From Gemmata palustris (lineage in GTDB: Bacteria; Planctomycetota; Planctomycetia; Gemmatales; Gemmataceae), in contig NZ_JAGKQQ010000001.1 of the NCBI RefSeq assembly GCF_017939745.1, positions 124,001 to 188,000 of the forward strand: a DNA stretch of 64,000 nt. The letters are read 5' to 3'. Under the pieces are notes generated by a model. It was not told the origin of the DNA. It saw only the letters and a list, made by a program, of their open reading frames with translations, and did not search any database. Made by a program: the position numbers and the translations under genes. Shown in pieces: positions 20,550 through 28,611 of this stretch (position 1 is the stretch's first letter; every line of letters starts with the position of its first letter).

Positions 20550-21920
20550 ATGAAGACTGCTGGCTCGCTGACCGATCGGTCCAAGAAGGAACTGGCCGAC
20601 ATGGCCCGGGGCCGCGGCATTCGCGGCTGGGACGGGATGGACAAACCCGCTCTTCTCAAGGCGCTTTCCAAATCCTCTGCGGGTGCGATACCCGCGGCGA
20701 AATCGGCCAAAATTGCGGCGAAGCCTACCGTGAAAGTGGCGGCCAAAGTCACGAAGGTGAAGAAGGCCAAGCCCGCACCTGTGAAAGCCGCTCCGGTGGT
20801 GCCCGTTAAGGCCGCTGCGCCGAAATCGAAGCCCAAGGTGGTCGCGAAGAGTTCTCCCTCATCCAAGTCCGGAGTCGCCGGCGGGAAGGTTAAATCGCCC
20901 ACTCCGGTCGCAGCAGCCAAGCCGGTTGCGCCCGCGGTGAGCGCGGCCAAGCCGACCACGAACGGCTCGCACAAATCCGCGCCCGTGGTGCCGGCCACCA
21001 AGTCACTCATTCCGCCGAAGCCGGTCGTCAAACCGGCCACCAAGTCGCTGGTTCCGTCCCGCGAAACCGCGAAAGACGCGACCGCGAACAAGCCGTTTAA
21101 TCCGGTCACGAAGGACCGCATCCTTCTGTCGGTTTCCAACCCGTACTGGTTGAACGCCTACTGGCAACTTTCCGATCACTCGATGCAGCGCGCGGAAGCG
21201 GCGCTCCGTCAGGACTGGCACGGCGCCCGGCTCATCATTCGGCTGTTCGACGTCACGAGCGTCGATACGACCAGCACGTCCGAGACGCCGGTCCGGGACA
21301 TCATTCTGCACGGCACCGGCCAGAACTGGTACATCGACGTGCCGCAACCGCCGCGTGCGTACCGGGCGGACATCGGTTACGTGTCGCGCCGCGGGGACTT
21401 TTACGTTCTCGCGCGCTCGAACGTGGTCACCCCGCCGAAGGCCGGCGCGGGTGAGGCCGTCGACGGCCTCGAAGCCGGCTGGGACGACGACGACGCGAAG
21501 TGGAAGGCCGAACGCATCCTCGCGATGTCCACCGGCTTCGAGTCCACCGGCAACCCGGAACTCCGCGAACTGTTCGAGGAGCGCCTGGGCCGCCCGATCG
21601 GGCCGCCGAAGCAGACCGCGTTCGGTACCGGGGCCGTTCCGCCGGGCAGCGTGAAGAAGTTCTTCTTCGAGATCGATGCGAAGCTGATCGTGTTCGGCCG
21701 CACCGATCCCGCCGCGCACCTGACGCTCAACAACGATCCGATCAAGCTGAACCCGGACGGCACGTTCCGCATGACGTTCAACCTGCCGGACAGCCGGCAG
21801 ATCATCCCCGCCGTGGCCGCCAGCGCGGACGGCGTCGAGGAGCGCACAATCGTGCTCGCCGTCGAACGCAACACGAAGCACCTCGACCCCATGATCCACG
21901 ACCAGATGAACGAAGTGTGA
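20550..21920 (+). CDS. DUF4912 protein with Rho-N-like head and histone-H1-like linker
   Basis: 456 residues from ATG 20550, preceded by GGGGAG ten bases upstream. Residues ~5-40 (LTDRSKKELADMARGRGI, then GWDGMDKPALLKALSKS) resemble the Rho N-terminal/SAP-like helix-extended-loop domain that binds nucleic acid. Residues ~45-190 are a Lys/Ala/Pro/Val linker like histone H1 tails. The DUF4912 domain follows (RILLSVSNPYWLNAYWQLSD, then ARLIIRLFDVTSVD, WYIDVPQPPRAYRADIGYVS). The C-terminus includes a second beta-rich segment with RTDPAAHLTLNNDPI. A nucleic-acid-associated role is inference. Confidence 0.85.
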   Translation: MKTAGSLTDRSKKELADMARGRGIRGWDGMDKPALLKALSKSSAGAIPAAKSAKIAAKPTVKVAAKVTKVKKAKPAPVKAAPVVPVKAAAPKSKPKVVAKSSPSSKSGVAGGKVKSPTPVAAAKPVAPAVSAAKPTTNGSHKSAPVVPATKSLIPPKPVVKPATKSLVPSRETAKDATANKPFNPVTKDRILLSVSNPYWLNAYWQLSDHSMQRAEAALRQDWHGARLIIRLFDVTSVDTTSTSETPVRDIILHGTGQNWYIDVPQPPRAYRADIGYVSRRGDFYVLARSNVVTPPKAGAGEAVDGLEAGWDDDDAKWKAERILAMSTGFESTGNPELRELFEERLGRPIGPPKQTAFGTGAVPPGSVKKFFFEIDAKLIVFGRTDPAAHLTLNNDPIKLNPDGTFRMTFNLPDSRQIIPAVAASADGVEERTIVLAVERNTKHLDPMIHDQMNEV

Positions 21921-21935
21921 CCGCCAAAATCGGGA

Positions 21936-22082
21936 GCGGCCGCAGATAAACGCGGATTCAAGGCACGATCCGAGAAGAATTTTCGACGAGATTAACAGGA
22001 TCGACGGGATTGAAATCTTGTTGATCCGCGAAACTCTTCTCTTGGTTTGATCCGTGTTTATCTGCGTTAATCCACGGCCGCT
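21936..22082. repeat. Imperfect inverted repeat
   Basis: GCGGCCGCAGATAAACGCGG (21936 on) pairs imperfectly with the TTTATCTGCGTTAATCCACGG-type end at about 22056-22082. The centre (21970-22040) has no ORF. A short relative (GATCCGCGTGATCTGCG) occurs at about 32838-32853. It fills the gap between the DUF4912 and apbE genes. Confidence 0.6.
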
Positions 22083-22096
22083 TTTCTGTCTTCCCC

Positions 22097-23248
22097 ATGC
22101 TCCTCGATTATCTCTTTGCGGACGAGCCAGAAGCGCCGAGCGAGTTTTCGCTGGTGCGCGTGTCGCGGCGCGCGATGGCGACCACGTTTGAAGTTGCAGT
22201 TCCCGTCGGTTCGCACCCCGATCCCGTTGCCGCCGCGGAAGACGCGCTCGATCTCATCGACGAACTCGAAGACCAAATGACCGTGTACCGCGACCACTCC
22301 GAAGTGTCGCGATTGAATGCGTCCGCGTCGGCGGCGTTCGTGAAGATCGAATCGCAGTTGTTCGATTTGCTCTCCCGCTGCGCGATCTGGACGAAAGAAA
22401 CCGGCGGCGCGTTCGACATCGCCACCGGCGCGCTGACGAGAGCGTGGGGCTTTTATCAACGCGACCCGCGCGTACCCGCCGCACGCGACCTCGTCGAAGC
22501 GATGCGCGGCACCGGGTTCCGGCACGTTCTGCTGAATGGCGACAGCCGATCGGTGAAGTTCCGCGTTGCGGGCCTGGAACTGAACCTCGGCGCGGTGGGC
22601 AAGGGCTACGCGCTCGACCGCGCCGCGGAGTTGTTGCGCACGAAATGGGGCGTGCGATCCGCGCTGTTGCACGGGGGCGGGAGCAGCGTGTGCGCGATCG
22701 GCACGCCGCCGGGCGATCCGCGGGGCTGGCCGATTCGTTTGAAACACCCACATGGAGCGGCCGTGAAGCCCGGCTTTGCGGGCGACAGGTCGCGAGGCGA
22801 GGAGGAAGGTTCACTCGGTACGGTGCGCCTCCACAGTGCCGGGTTGGGGACTTCCGCGGCCACCTTCCAGTTCTTCGAGTATAACGGTCAGAAACTGGGC
22901 CACTTGCTCGACCCGCGTACCGGTTGGCCCGCGGCGGGGACCGCGAGCGCGAGCGTGGTTGCCCCCACCGCCGCAGAAGCCGACGCGATGTCCACGGCCG
23001 CGTTCGTGTTGGGTGCGGTGGGCGCGGAAGCACTCACTCGGTTGCGGCCTGCACTGGGTGCGGTGGTGGCGACAGAAGAACCTGCCCCGGCCATTCTCCC
23101 TAAAGAGAAGGGGGGGCAGAGTCACAAAGTCTCTGCGACTGGGACTTCTTCACCCCTCTTCCCTAAAGGAATGGGGGCTGAGGGAGTAAGTCTCTTTAGT
23201 TTCAACCTTGCTCCGGACGTCTACTCTCCTCCGGATCACGCGGACTGA
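22097..23248 (+). CDS. apbE: FAD:protein FMN transferase
   Basis: 383 residues. ApbE attaches FMN to Thr/Ser of target proteins outside the cytoplasm. Family landmarks: MATTFEVAVP (~24), DQMTVYRDHSEVSRLN (~57), GAFDIATGALTRAWGF (~100), NLGAVGKGYALDRAA (~160), LLHGGGSSVCAIG (~185), LLDPRTGWPA (~270) and TAAEADAMSTAAFVLG (~290). No lipoprotein or signal sequence is obvious. About 55 C-terminal residues (from ~328, EEPAPAILPKEK) look unlike the family and coincide with imperfect repeats in the DNA (CCCTAAAG twice), so a repeat may have become part of the 3' end. The DoxX gene begins 6 bp downstream. Confidence 0.9.
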   Translation: MLLDYLFADEPEAPSEFSLVRVSRRAMATTFEVAVPVGSHPDPVAAAEDALDLIDELEDQMTVYRDHSEVSRLNASASAAFVKIESQLFDLLSRCAIWTKETGGAFDIATGALTRAWGFYQRDPRVPAARDLVEAMRGTGFRHVLLNGDSRSVKFRVAGLELNLGAVGKGYALDRAAELLRTKWGVRSALLHGGGSSVCAIGTPPGDPRGWPIRLKHPHGAAVKPGFAGDRSRGEEEGSLGTVRLHSAGLGTSAATFQFFEYNGQKLGHLLDPRTGWPAAGTASASVVAPTAAEADAMSTAAFVLGAVGAEALTRLRPALGAVVATEEPAPAILPKEKGGQSHKVSATGTSSPLFPKGMGAEGVSLFSFNLAPDVYSPPDHAD

Positions 23249-23254
23249 TTACTC

Positions 23255-24568
23255 ATGAGTCACCTGCCGATTCCGCTCAGCGTGCTGTACGCGGGCCTCG
23301 CCGGAACGCTGATCGCGCTCGTCGTCGCGACCGCGACGAACAAGTGGTCGCTGAGAGTGTTCTTCCTGCTCGCGCTCCGAATCGCGATCGGGTGGCACTT
23401 CACGTTCGAGGGGCTGCACAAGATCCACTCGATCCACACAGGTGTAACCGAAACGAGCCGGCCGTTCAGCAGCGAGCCGTACTTCAAGGTCGCGCCCGGC
23501 CCGCTCGGGGAGAAGATGCGGAAAGAGTTCTCAGACCCCGGCGCGGAGATCGAAAAGAAGGTGAAGGCGCCAAAGTCGATTTCCCGTGAAGACTTCCTCA
23601 AGTTGCAACCCGATGAGCAGGCCGCGGCGTGCCCGGAAGAGGTCGCGAAGCAATTCGACTCTCTGGAAGCGAACGCGAAGCAGATCGCAAAGGCTGATGC
23701 CGAACGCGAATTGAGCGACGCCAATGCTGCGGAGGAAAAAGCCGTCAAGGACGCGACCGCGGTCGAGGATAAAGCGACGAAGGCGGCTAAAACCGACGCG
23801 GAGCGGGCCGCAGCGAAGGCCGCAGGTGACACCGCCCGGGCGAAGGCGAAAGCCGATGGGGACAAGGCCCGGCAGGTCGCGCAGAAGAAACTCGACTCGT
23901 TTGAAGCTGTTGGCGACGATCTCGTTAAGGTCGCCAAAGTCGCTTACGCCCGGTGGGTGTACGGCGCGGACGCGCGACCGGCTCAGGTAAAGTTCATTAC
24001 CGGCGACCTGCAACTCACCGCGCCGCAGCGGATCGATCACCTCTCCTGGGTGCGCAAAGAAGCGAAAGAGGCCGAGGAGCGGCAGTCGCTCGGGCTGGGG
24101 AACGGTTCTGGTACCGACTCCAAGCGCGTCGCCGAGTTCCGCATGGGTGCCATCACCGCCGAAGCGGACCTCGCGCGTGACGCGAATGCGTTTATTGATG
24201 AACTCAAGAAGGATCTGGGCTTCAAACCCGACCCGAAAGCGGTCCCCGAATTGTCGAACGGCCAGCGGATGGACCGCGTGACGATGTGGTTCCTGGTCGT
24301 GGTCGGTGCGTGCCTCATGGGTGGGCTGCTCACGCGCCTCGCGTGCGTGATGGCCGCGGGGTTCCTGGTGATGACGTACCTGGCGCACCCGGCGTTCCCG
24401 TGGTACCCGCAGCCGCCGAACACCGAGGGCAACCCGTTGTTCATCAACAAGAACGTGATCGAGGCGCTCGCGCTGCTCGCGCTCGCGTGCTACCCCACCG
24501 GCCGCTGGCTCGGGCTGGACGCCATCGTCCTCCGACCGTTTTGCAAGTGCAAGAGCTGCCCGGCCTGA
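23255..24568 (+). CDS. DoxX-like membrane protein split by a coiled-coil insertion
   Basis: 437 residues. The N-terminal part (SLRVFFLLALRIAIGWHFTF, FEGLHKI) and the C-terminal part (WFLVVVGACLMGGLLTRLAC, then FLVMTYLAHPAFPW) together resemble the four-helix DoxX fold. Between them lie about 270 residues, with a highly charged Ala/Lys/Asp/Glu coiled coil at ~140-215 (KAKADGDKARQVAQKKLD). The C-terminus ends in CKCKSC. This extended type occurs in planctomycetes upstream of oxidoreductases; function is unknown. Sits between apbE and a Gfo/Idh gene in one plus-strand run. Confidence 0.75.
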   Translation: MSHLPIPLSVLYAGLAGTLIALVVATATNKWSLRVFFLLALRIAIGWHFTFEGLHKIHSIHTGVTETSRPFSSEPYFKVAPGPLGEKMRKEFSDPGAEIEKKVKAPKSISREDFLKLQPDEQAAACPEEVAKQFDSLEANAKQIAKADAERELSDANAAEEKAVKDATAVEDKATKAAKTDAERAAAKAAGDTARAKAKADGDKARQVAQKKLDSFEAVGDDLVKVAKVAYARWVYGADARPAQVKFITGDLQLTAPQRIDHLSWVRKEAKEAEERQSLGLGNGSGTDSKRVAEFRMGAITAEADLARDANAFIDELKKDLGFKPDPKAVPELSNGQRMDRVTMWFLVVVGACLMGGLLTRLACVMAAGFLVMTYLAHPAFPWYPQPPNTEGNPLFINKNVIEALALLALACYPTGRWLGLDAIVLRPFCKCKSCPA

Positions 24569-24706
24569 TTGCCACTCGCGAGTTGTGCCCGCGCCATTTT
24601 AGGCCGGCACAACTCAGAGCGAGTTCCGACGAACCTCCACGACTTTTCGTCTTCCCAAATACACGCTTTCGAGCGGACAATACAGCTACCTCCCCGGAGT
24701 GGAATC

Positions 24707-26461
24707 ATGGCTCTCGATCTGACCCCCGAGCAGAAGGCTGCCGGTAAAGCGAACTTCGAGCAAACGGCCGGCGACCTCGCCCGGGCCGGCAAGATGGATT
24801 CGCTCATGGTCGGTGGTACCGACCCGAACAAGCCCGACCGCCGCGACGTGCTGAAAGCGGGGTTGGCGGCCGGTGCGGTCGTGCCGGTGTCGGCCGCGGT
24901 GTACTACGGCTACCAGTCGTGGCAGGGCAACAAGGCGGTGAAGACCGCGCTCATCGGGTGCGGCGACGAGGGCGGCGTACTCGTGGGCGACCACAACAAG
25001 GAGTACAACGAGATCGTCGCGGTCTGCGACCCGCGGCCGTCGAACCTCGAGCGCATCTTCGAGGGCGAGAAGGCGCCCAGCCCGCGCAAGGGGCTGAACG
25101 GCATCTACGGGAAGGACGCCGCCAAGAAGATCGCGAGCTACACCAGCGTCGAGGAACTACTCGCGAACGCGAAGAAGCTCGGCGTCGAAATGGTCGTCAT
25201 CGCGACCCCGCTGCACACGCACGACGTGATCGCGAAGAAGTGCATGGACGCCGGCCTGCACGTCCTGTGCGAAAAGCTGATGGCCCGCACCATTAGCAAG
25301 TGCAAGGCCATGACGAACTACGCCAAGGAGAAGGGGCTGCTCCTCTCCGTCGGCCACCAGCGGCACTACAGCACGCTCTACGCCCACGCCCTCGAAGTGC
25401 TCCAGAACGGCATCCTGGGCGACATCAAACACATCCGCGCGCAGTGGCCGCGCAACAACTCGTGGCCGTTCAGCGCGAGCCCGGCCGAGCGCGAGAAGTT
25501 CGCGACGGGTGACGACATCAACGGCAAGCCGTTCGATCTGCCCGCCCTGCGCGACGGGTGGTGCAAGCCGGTTCCCAAACAGGACGCCGAGCCGTTCCTG
25601 AAAGAGCCGCAGAAGCTCCGCGACCTGGGCTACGACAGCATCACCGAGCTGGTGCGCTGGCGCCTCTACGACAAGACCGGCGGCGGGCTGATGGCCGAAC
25701 TCGGGAGCCACCAACTCGATGCCTCCTCGATCATTTTGGGGCACGTTCACCCGATCGCGGTGAGCGGCATCGGCGGGAAGTTCTTCTACGGGCCGGGCAA
25801 GAACGACCGCGAGAGCGACGACGGCGTGTTCGTGACCTTCGAGTTCCCCGGTAAGAACCACCCGAAGGCCAAGAAGGGCGGCACGGACGAGAGCGACATC
25901 GTGATCGTCACGTACTCGTCGTTCAACACGAACAGCTTCGAGGACTACGGCGAGTGCGTCATGGGCAGTCGCGGCACCATGATTATCTCGAAGGAAGCGG
26001 AAGTGTACCTGTACAAGGAACCGGAACCGGGCAAGGGCGCGAGCGGCGGGCGCGAGACGAAAGTGACCGTGACCGGCGCTGGTAGCGGCAAGCCCGCGAT
26101 GGAAGCGACGAGCACGTGGGGCGGGGGCGGCGGGGCCGCGATCTCGAAGGGCGCGAGCGTGGGCTGGGACAGCGCCGTCCGTGGGTACCGCACCGAGATG
26201 GAGCACTTCGCCTACTGCGTGCGTATGTGGGAGAAGAAGGGCGGGAAGGTGGACTACGCGAAGAACGACAAGGGCGAGTTCGTCCACAAGGACATCATCC
26301 CGCGGTGCCACGGCGAGGTCGCGATGGCCGACGCCATCCTCGCGCTGACCGCGAACATGGCGATGGCGAAGAAGGAGCGGATCGTGTTCGAGGAGGCGTG
26401 GTTCGACGTGACGAAGGACGACGTGCCCGAAACGAAGCACGGCCCCTCGAAGAAGGCGTGA
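24707..26461 (+). CDS. Gfo/Idh/MocA oxidoreductase, Tat-type N-terminus
   Basis: 584 residues from ATG 24707 (CGGAGTGG upstream). Residues ~45-65 (DRRDVLKAGLAAGAVVPVSA) form a twin-arginine-like signal, placed after a ~40-residue leader. The NAD(P)-binding part starts KTALIGCGDEGGVL, with VVIATPLHTHDVIAKK and the family VLCEKLMA (EKP-type) motif. The C-terminal domain is long, with Gly-rich loops. Substrate is probably a sugar or cyclitol, unidentified. The frame is open further upstream to 24569, but that part is not protein-like. Ends just before a 30-bp-arm hairpin. Confidence 0.88.
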   Translation: MALDLTPEQKAAGKANFEQTAGDLARAGKMDSLMVGGTDPNKPDRRDVLKAGLAAGAVVPVSAAVYYGYQSWQGNKAVKTALIGCGDEGGVLVGDHNKEYNEIVAVCDPRPSNLERIFEGEKAPSPRKGLNGIYGKDAAKKIASYTSVEELLANAKKLGVEMVVIATPLHTHDVIAKKCMDAGLHVLCEKLMARTISKCKAMTNYAKEKGLLLSVGHQRHYSTLYAHALEVLQNGILGDIKHIRAQWPRNNSWPFSASPAEREKFATGDDINGKPFDLPALRDGWCKPVPKQDAEPFLKEPQKLRDLGYDSITELVRWRLYDKTGGGLMAELGSHQLDASSIILGHVHPIAVSGIGGKFFYGPGKNDRESDDGVFVTFEFPGKNHPKAKKGGTDESDIVIVTYSSFNTNSFEDYGECVMGSRGTMIISKEAEVYLYKEPEPGKGASGGRETKVTVTGAGSGKPAMEATSTWGGGGGAAISKGASVGWDSAVRGYRTEMEHFAYCVRMWEKKGGKVDYAKNDKGEFVHKDIIPRCHGEVAMADAILALTANMAMAKKERIVFEEAWFDVTKDDVPETKHGPSKKA

Positions 26462-26474
26462 GACACGAGCGATT

Positions 26475-26561
26475 GGCGAACGGCCGGTGTGAGCCGGCCG
26501 GTGAGGATCGAGGTGCCTGATGCCCTCCGTTTCACCGGCCGGCTCACACCGGCCGTTCGCC
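26475..26561. repeat. Perfect inverted repeat, family C copy 1 (likely bidirectional terminator)
   Basis: Arms 26475-26504 and 26532-26561 are perfectly complementary over 30 bp with a 27-nt loop; the arm contains GAACGGCCGGTGTGAGCCGG. It lies exactly between two convergent genes: the Gfo/Idh stop at 26461 and the DUF1080 stop at 26562, which the right arm touches. A second family member is at 43965-44054. Confidence 0.9.
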
Positions 26562-27668
26562 TTACTTCGGTAGTTCAGCGATCCGGATGTTGCGGAACAG
26601 GATGTCCGTGGTCGGGTCGTGGCCCTGGATGGACAGCGGCCCCTTCGCGGCGCGGTAGCCCTGGCGCGGGTTGTCGCTCTCCTTGCGGTCGTCGGTCCAG
26701 TCAATGGTCTGGTAGCCGTTCACCCACGTCGCGATGTGCTTGCCGTTGGCCGCGACCGTCATCGTGAACCACTCGTTGTCGCTGGCCACCACCTTGCGCG
26801 CCGCGATCCGGCGGTAGACCGCGCCCGTGCCGAAGTCCGAGGGCTTGGTGCGGTCGTTGTCCTTGAAGCCGTTGTGAATCTGGGCCTCGTAGCCGTTCTG
26901 GTACTGGCCGGGGATGCAGCGGAAGAACACCCCGCTGTTGAGCGCCTTGCCGAGCGTTTTGCACTCCAGTTGCAGCACGAAGTTATCGAACTCCTTCTCC
27001 GTCACGAGATCGCCCGGGCCGTTCTTGAGCGACAACTCGCCGTCCTTCGTCACGTCCCACTTCGACGCCACCCGCTTCGGGTCGGCCGCGTTGACCTTCC
27101 AGCCGTCGAGGTTCTTCCCGGTGAAGAGGGCCTTCGGGCCCTCGGGCCTGAGTTTGAGCGACTTGATGGAGAGGGAGCCGCCGGCCGGAACTTCGAGCCG
27201 GAGTTCTGCGGGACCGTTCGTGGCGGCCGTGATGCTCGTTTTGGCGCCGTTCGGGTCAGCTGTTGTGCTGTTTTCAATGAACGAGCCGCCCGCGCCGCTC
27301 CCGACCACTGTCATTCGTACTACCGACGATTGATTGTTCAGCCCGGCACTGTGGGAGCCGCCTTTGATCGAATGCAGCGCAATTGCACCGGCGCCACTGG
27401 TTTGCATTTGCAATTCGTAAGAAGCGAACATGGTCGTACTCACGGCCGTCGTTGGCTTCGCGCCACCGAGCACGAGCGCTCCGTCCTTCACTTCGGCCGT
27501 ACCGTCGATCTTCCACCCGAACGTGGTTTCGCCGTCGAACAGGAGGAGCCAGCCGTCCGCGATCTCTTTCGGCGTGAGGGTGTTGGGCTTCGGCTTGTCT
27601 TTGTCTTCGGCGAACGCGGGCGATGCTCCGACGAGAGCAACAACTACGGCGAGCGAGCGGAACATCAT
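26562..27668 (-). CDS. Secreted DUF1080 (3-keto-disaccharide hydrolase-like) protein
   Basis: 368 residues with a signal peptide (MMFRSLAVVVALVGASPAFA). Two concanavalin-like beta-sandwich halves: residues ~30-175 (DGWLLLFDGETTFGWKIDG) and ~185-368 (ALFTGKNLDGWKVN, SGVFFRCIPGQYQNGYEAQI, PLSIQGHDPTTDILFRNIRI). The second half has the full DUF1080 pattern. The fold is shared with glycan-binding and glycoside-cleaving proteins. Convergent with the Gfo/Idh gene. Confidence 0.88.
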   Translation of the reverse strand: MMFRSLAVVVALVGASPAFAEDKDKPKPNTLTPKEIADGWLLLFDGETTFGWKIDGTAEVKDGALVLGGAKPTTAVSTTMFASYELQMQTSGAGAIALHSIKGGSHSAGLNNQSSVVRMTVVGSGAGGSFIENSTTADPNGAKTSITAATNGPAELRLEVPAGGSLSIKSLKLRPEGPKALFTGKNLDGWKVNAADPKRVASKWDVTKDGELSLKNGPGDLVTEKEFDNFVLQLECKTLGKALNSGVFFRCIPGQYQNGYEAQIHNGFKDNDRTKPSDFGTGAVYRRIAARKVVASDNEWFTMTVAANGKHIATWVNGYQTIDWTDDRKESDNPRQGYRAAKGPLSIQGHDPTTDILFRNIRIAELPK

Positions 27669-27690
27669 GGGGCACCTTTGTTGCGGGAGG

Positions 27691-28545
27691 TTACATGGTC
27701 GTTTCCGCGACCGCCGCGGTCAAGCCTTCGCGGTAACTCGTGAATACGGGCGCCCAGCCGAGCGCGCGGAACTTCGCGGCGTCGATGCGGCGGTTCGGGG
27801 CACCTTGTTCGGGCCTCGAGTCGAATTTCGCTTCTGGCGCGTGGAGCAGTTCCGCGAGTCGCGTGTAGAAGTCGCGGCGCGACACCGGGGTACCGTCGGC
27901 GACGTTGTACGTCTCGCCGGGGGCGGCGTGGGCTTCGGCCCAGAGCACGGCGGAAGCGGCGTCCGCGACGTGAACGAGGTTCAGCCACTTGTCCGCGTCA
28001 CCTACGAGCGGCTCGCCCTTCAAGACGGGCTGCTTGCGCAGGAGCCGGTCCGGGCCGTACAGTCCCGCGAGTCGGAGAACGATCGCGTCGGGCTTTATCG
28101 AGCGGAGGAGTTGTTCGGCTTCGAGTACGACCTTGCCCGATTCCTCGGTCGGGTCGGTGGGGGAGCCCTCGTTGACCCAATCGCTGTTAGTTTGGCCGTA
28201 CACGCTCGTGCTAGATGCGTAGATGAACCGGGTACACGGTGGGAGCGTAGTTAGAACGTGCGCCAGCCCCGTCACGTACACGTCGCGCATGGATTTCCCC
28301 GCGCTGCGGTCCATGCCGACGGCGTAGAGCACGGTGTTTGCCGTGGGAAGGGCGCGCAGGCTCTCCGGGTCGAGAACGTCGCCCGTAACGGGTTCGATAC
28401 CAACGTTCCGCAGCGCATCGGCGTTTCTCCGCGTCAGAGCGGCGACTGGATGTCCTCCAGCCAACCAGCGCGACGCGACGCGGCGACCTAAATAGCCGCA
28501 CCCGAAGACGAGTTGTGTACCGGGTGGCCGGATAAGGGGTGACAT
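27691..28545 (-). CDS. NAD(P)-dependent SDR/epimerase-like protein (YeeZ group)
   Basis: 284 residues. The nucleotide-binding start is LVFGCGYLGRRVASRWLA (~12-29). FIYASSTSVYG holds the catalytic Ser/Tyr region but the classical YxxxK is replaced by a variant, as in the YeeZ-type extended SDRs. VLRLAGLYGPDRLL (~157) is also typical. Substrate unknown. Lies 22 bp upstream of the DUF1080 gene on the same strand, so the two may be co-transcribed. Confidence 0.82.
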   Translation of the reverse strand: MSPLIRPPGTQLVFGCGYLGRRVASRWLAGGHPVAALTRRNADALRNVGIEPVTGDVLDPESLRALPTANTVLYAVGMDRSAGKSMRDVYVTGLAHVLTTLPPCTRFIYASSTSVYGQTNSDWVNEGSPTDPTEESGKVVLEAEQLLRSIKPDAIVLRLAGLYGPDRLLRKQPVLKGEPLVGDADKWLNLVHVADAASAVLWAEAHAAPGETYNVADGTPVSRRDFYTRLAELLHAPEAKFDSRPEQGAPNRRIDAAKFRALGWAPVFTSYREGLTAAVAETTM

Positions 28546-28611
28546 TGGGTGCCTGTTGCCCTAACTATTCGGGGTGACGGTTCATGGCTTCGCGCAGTTC
28601 CGAGACCCCGC

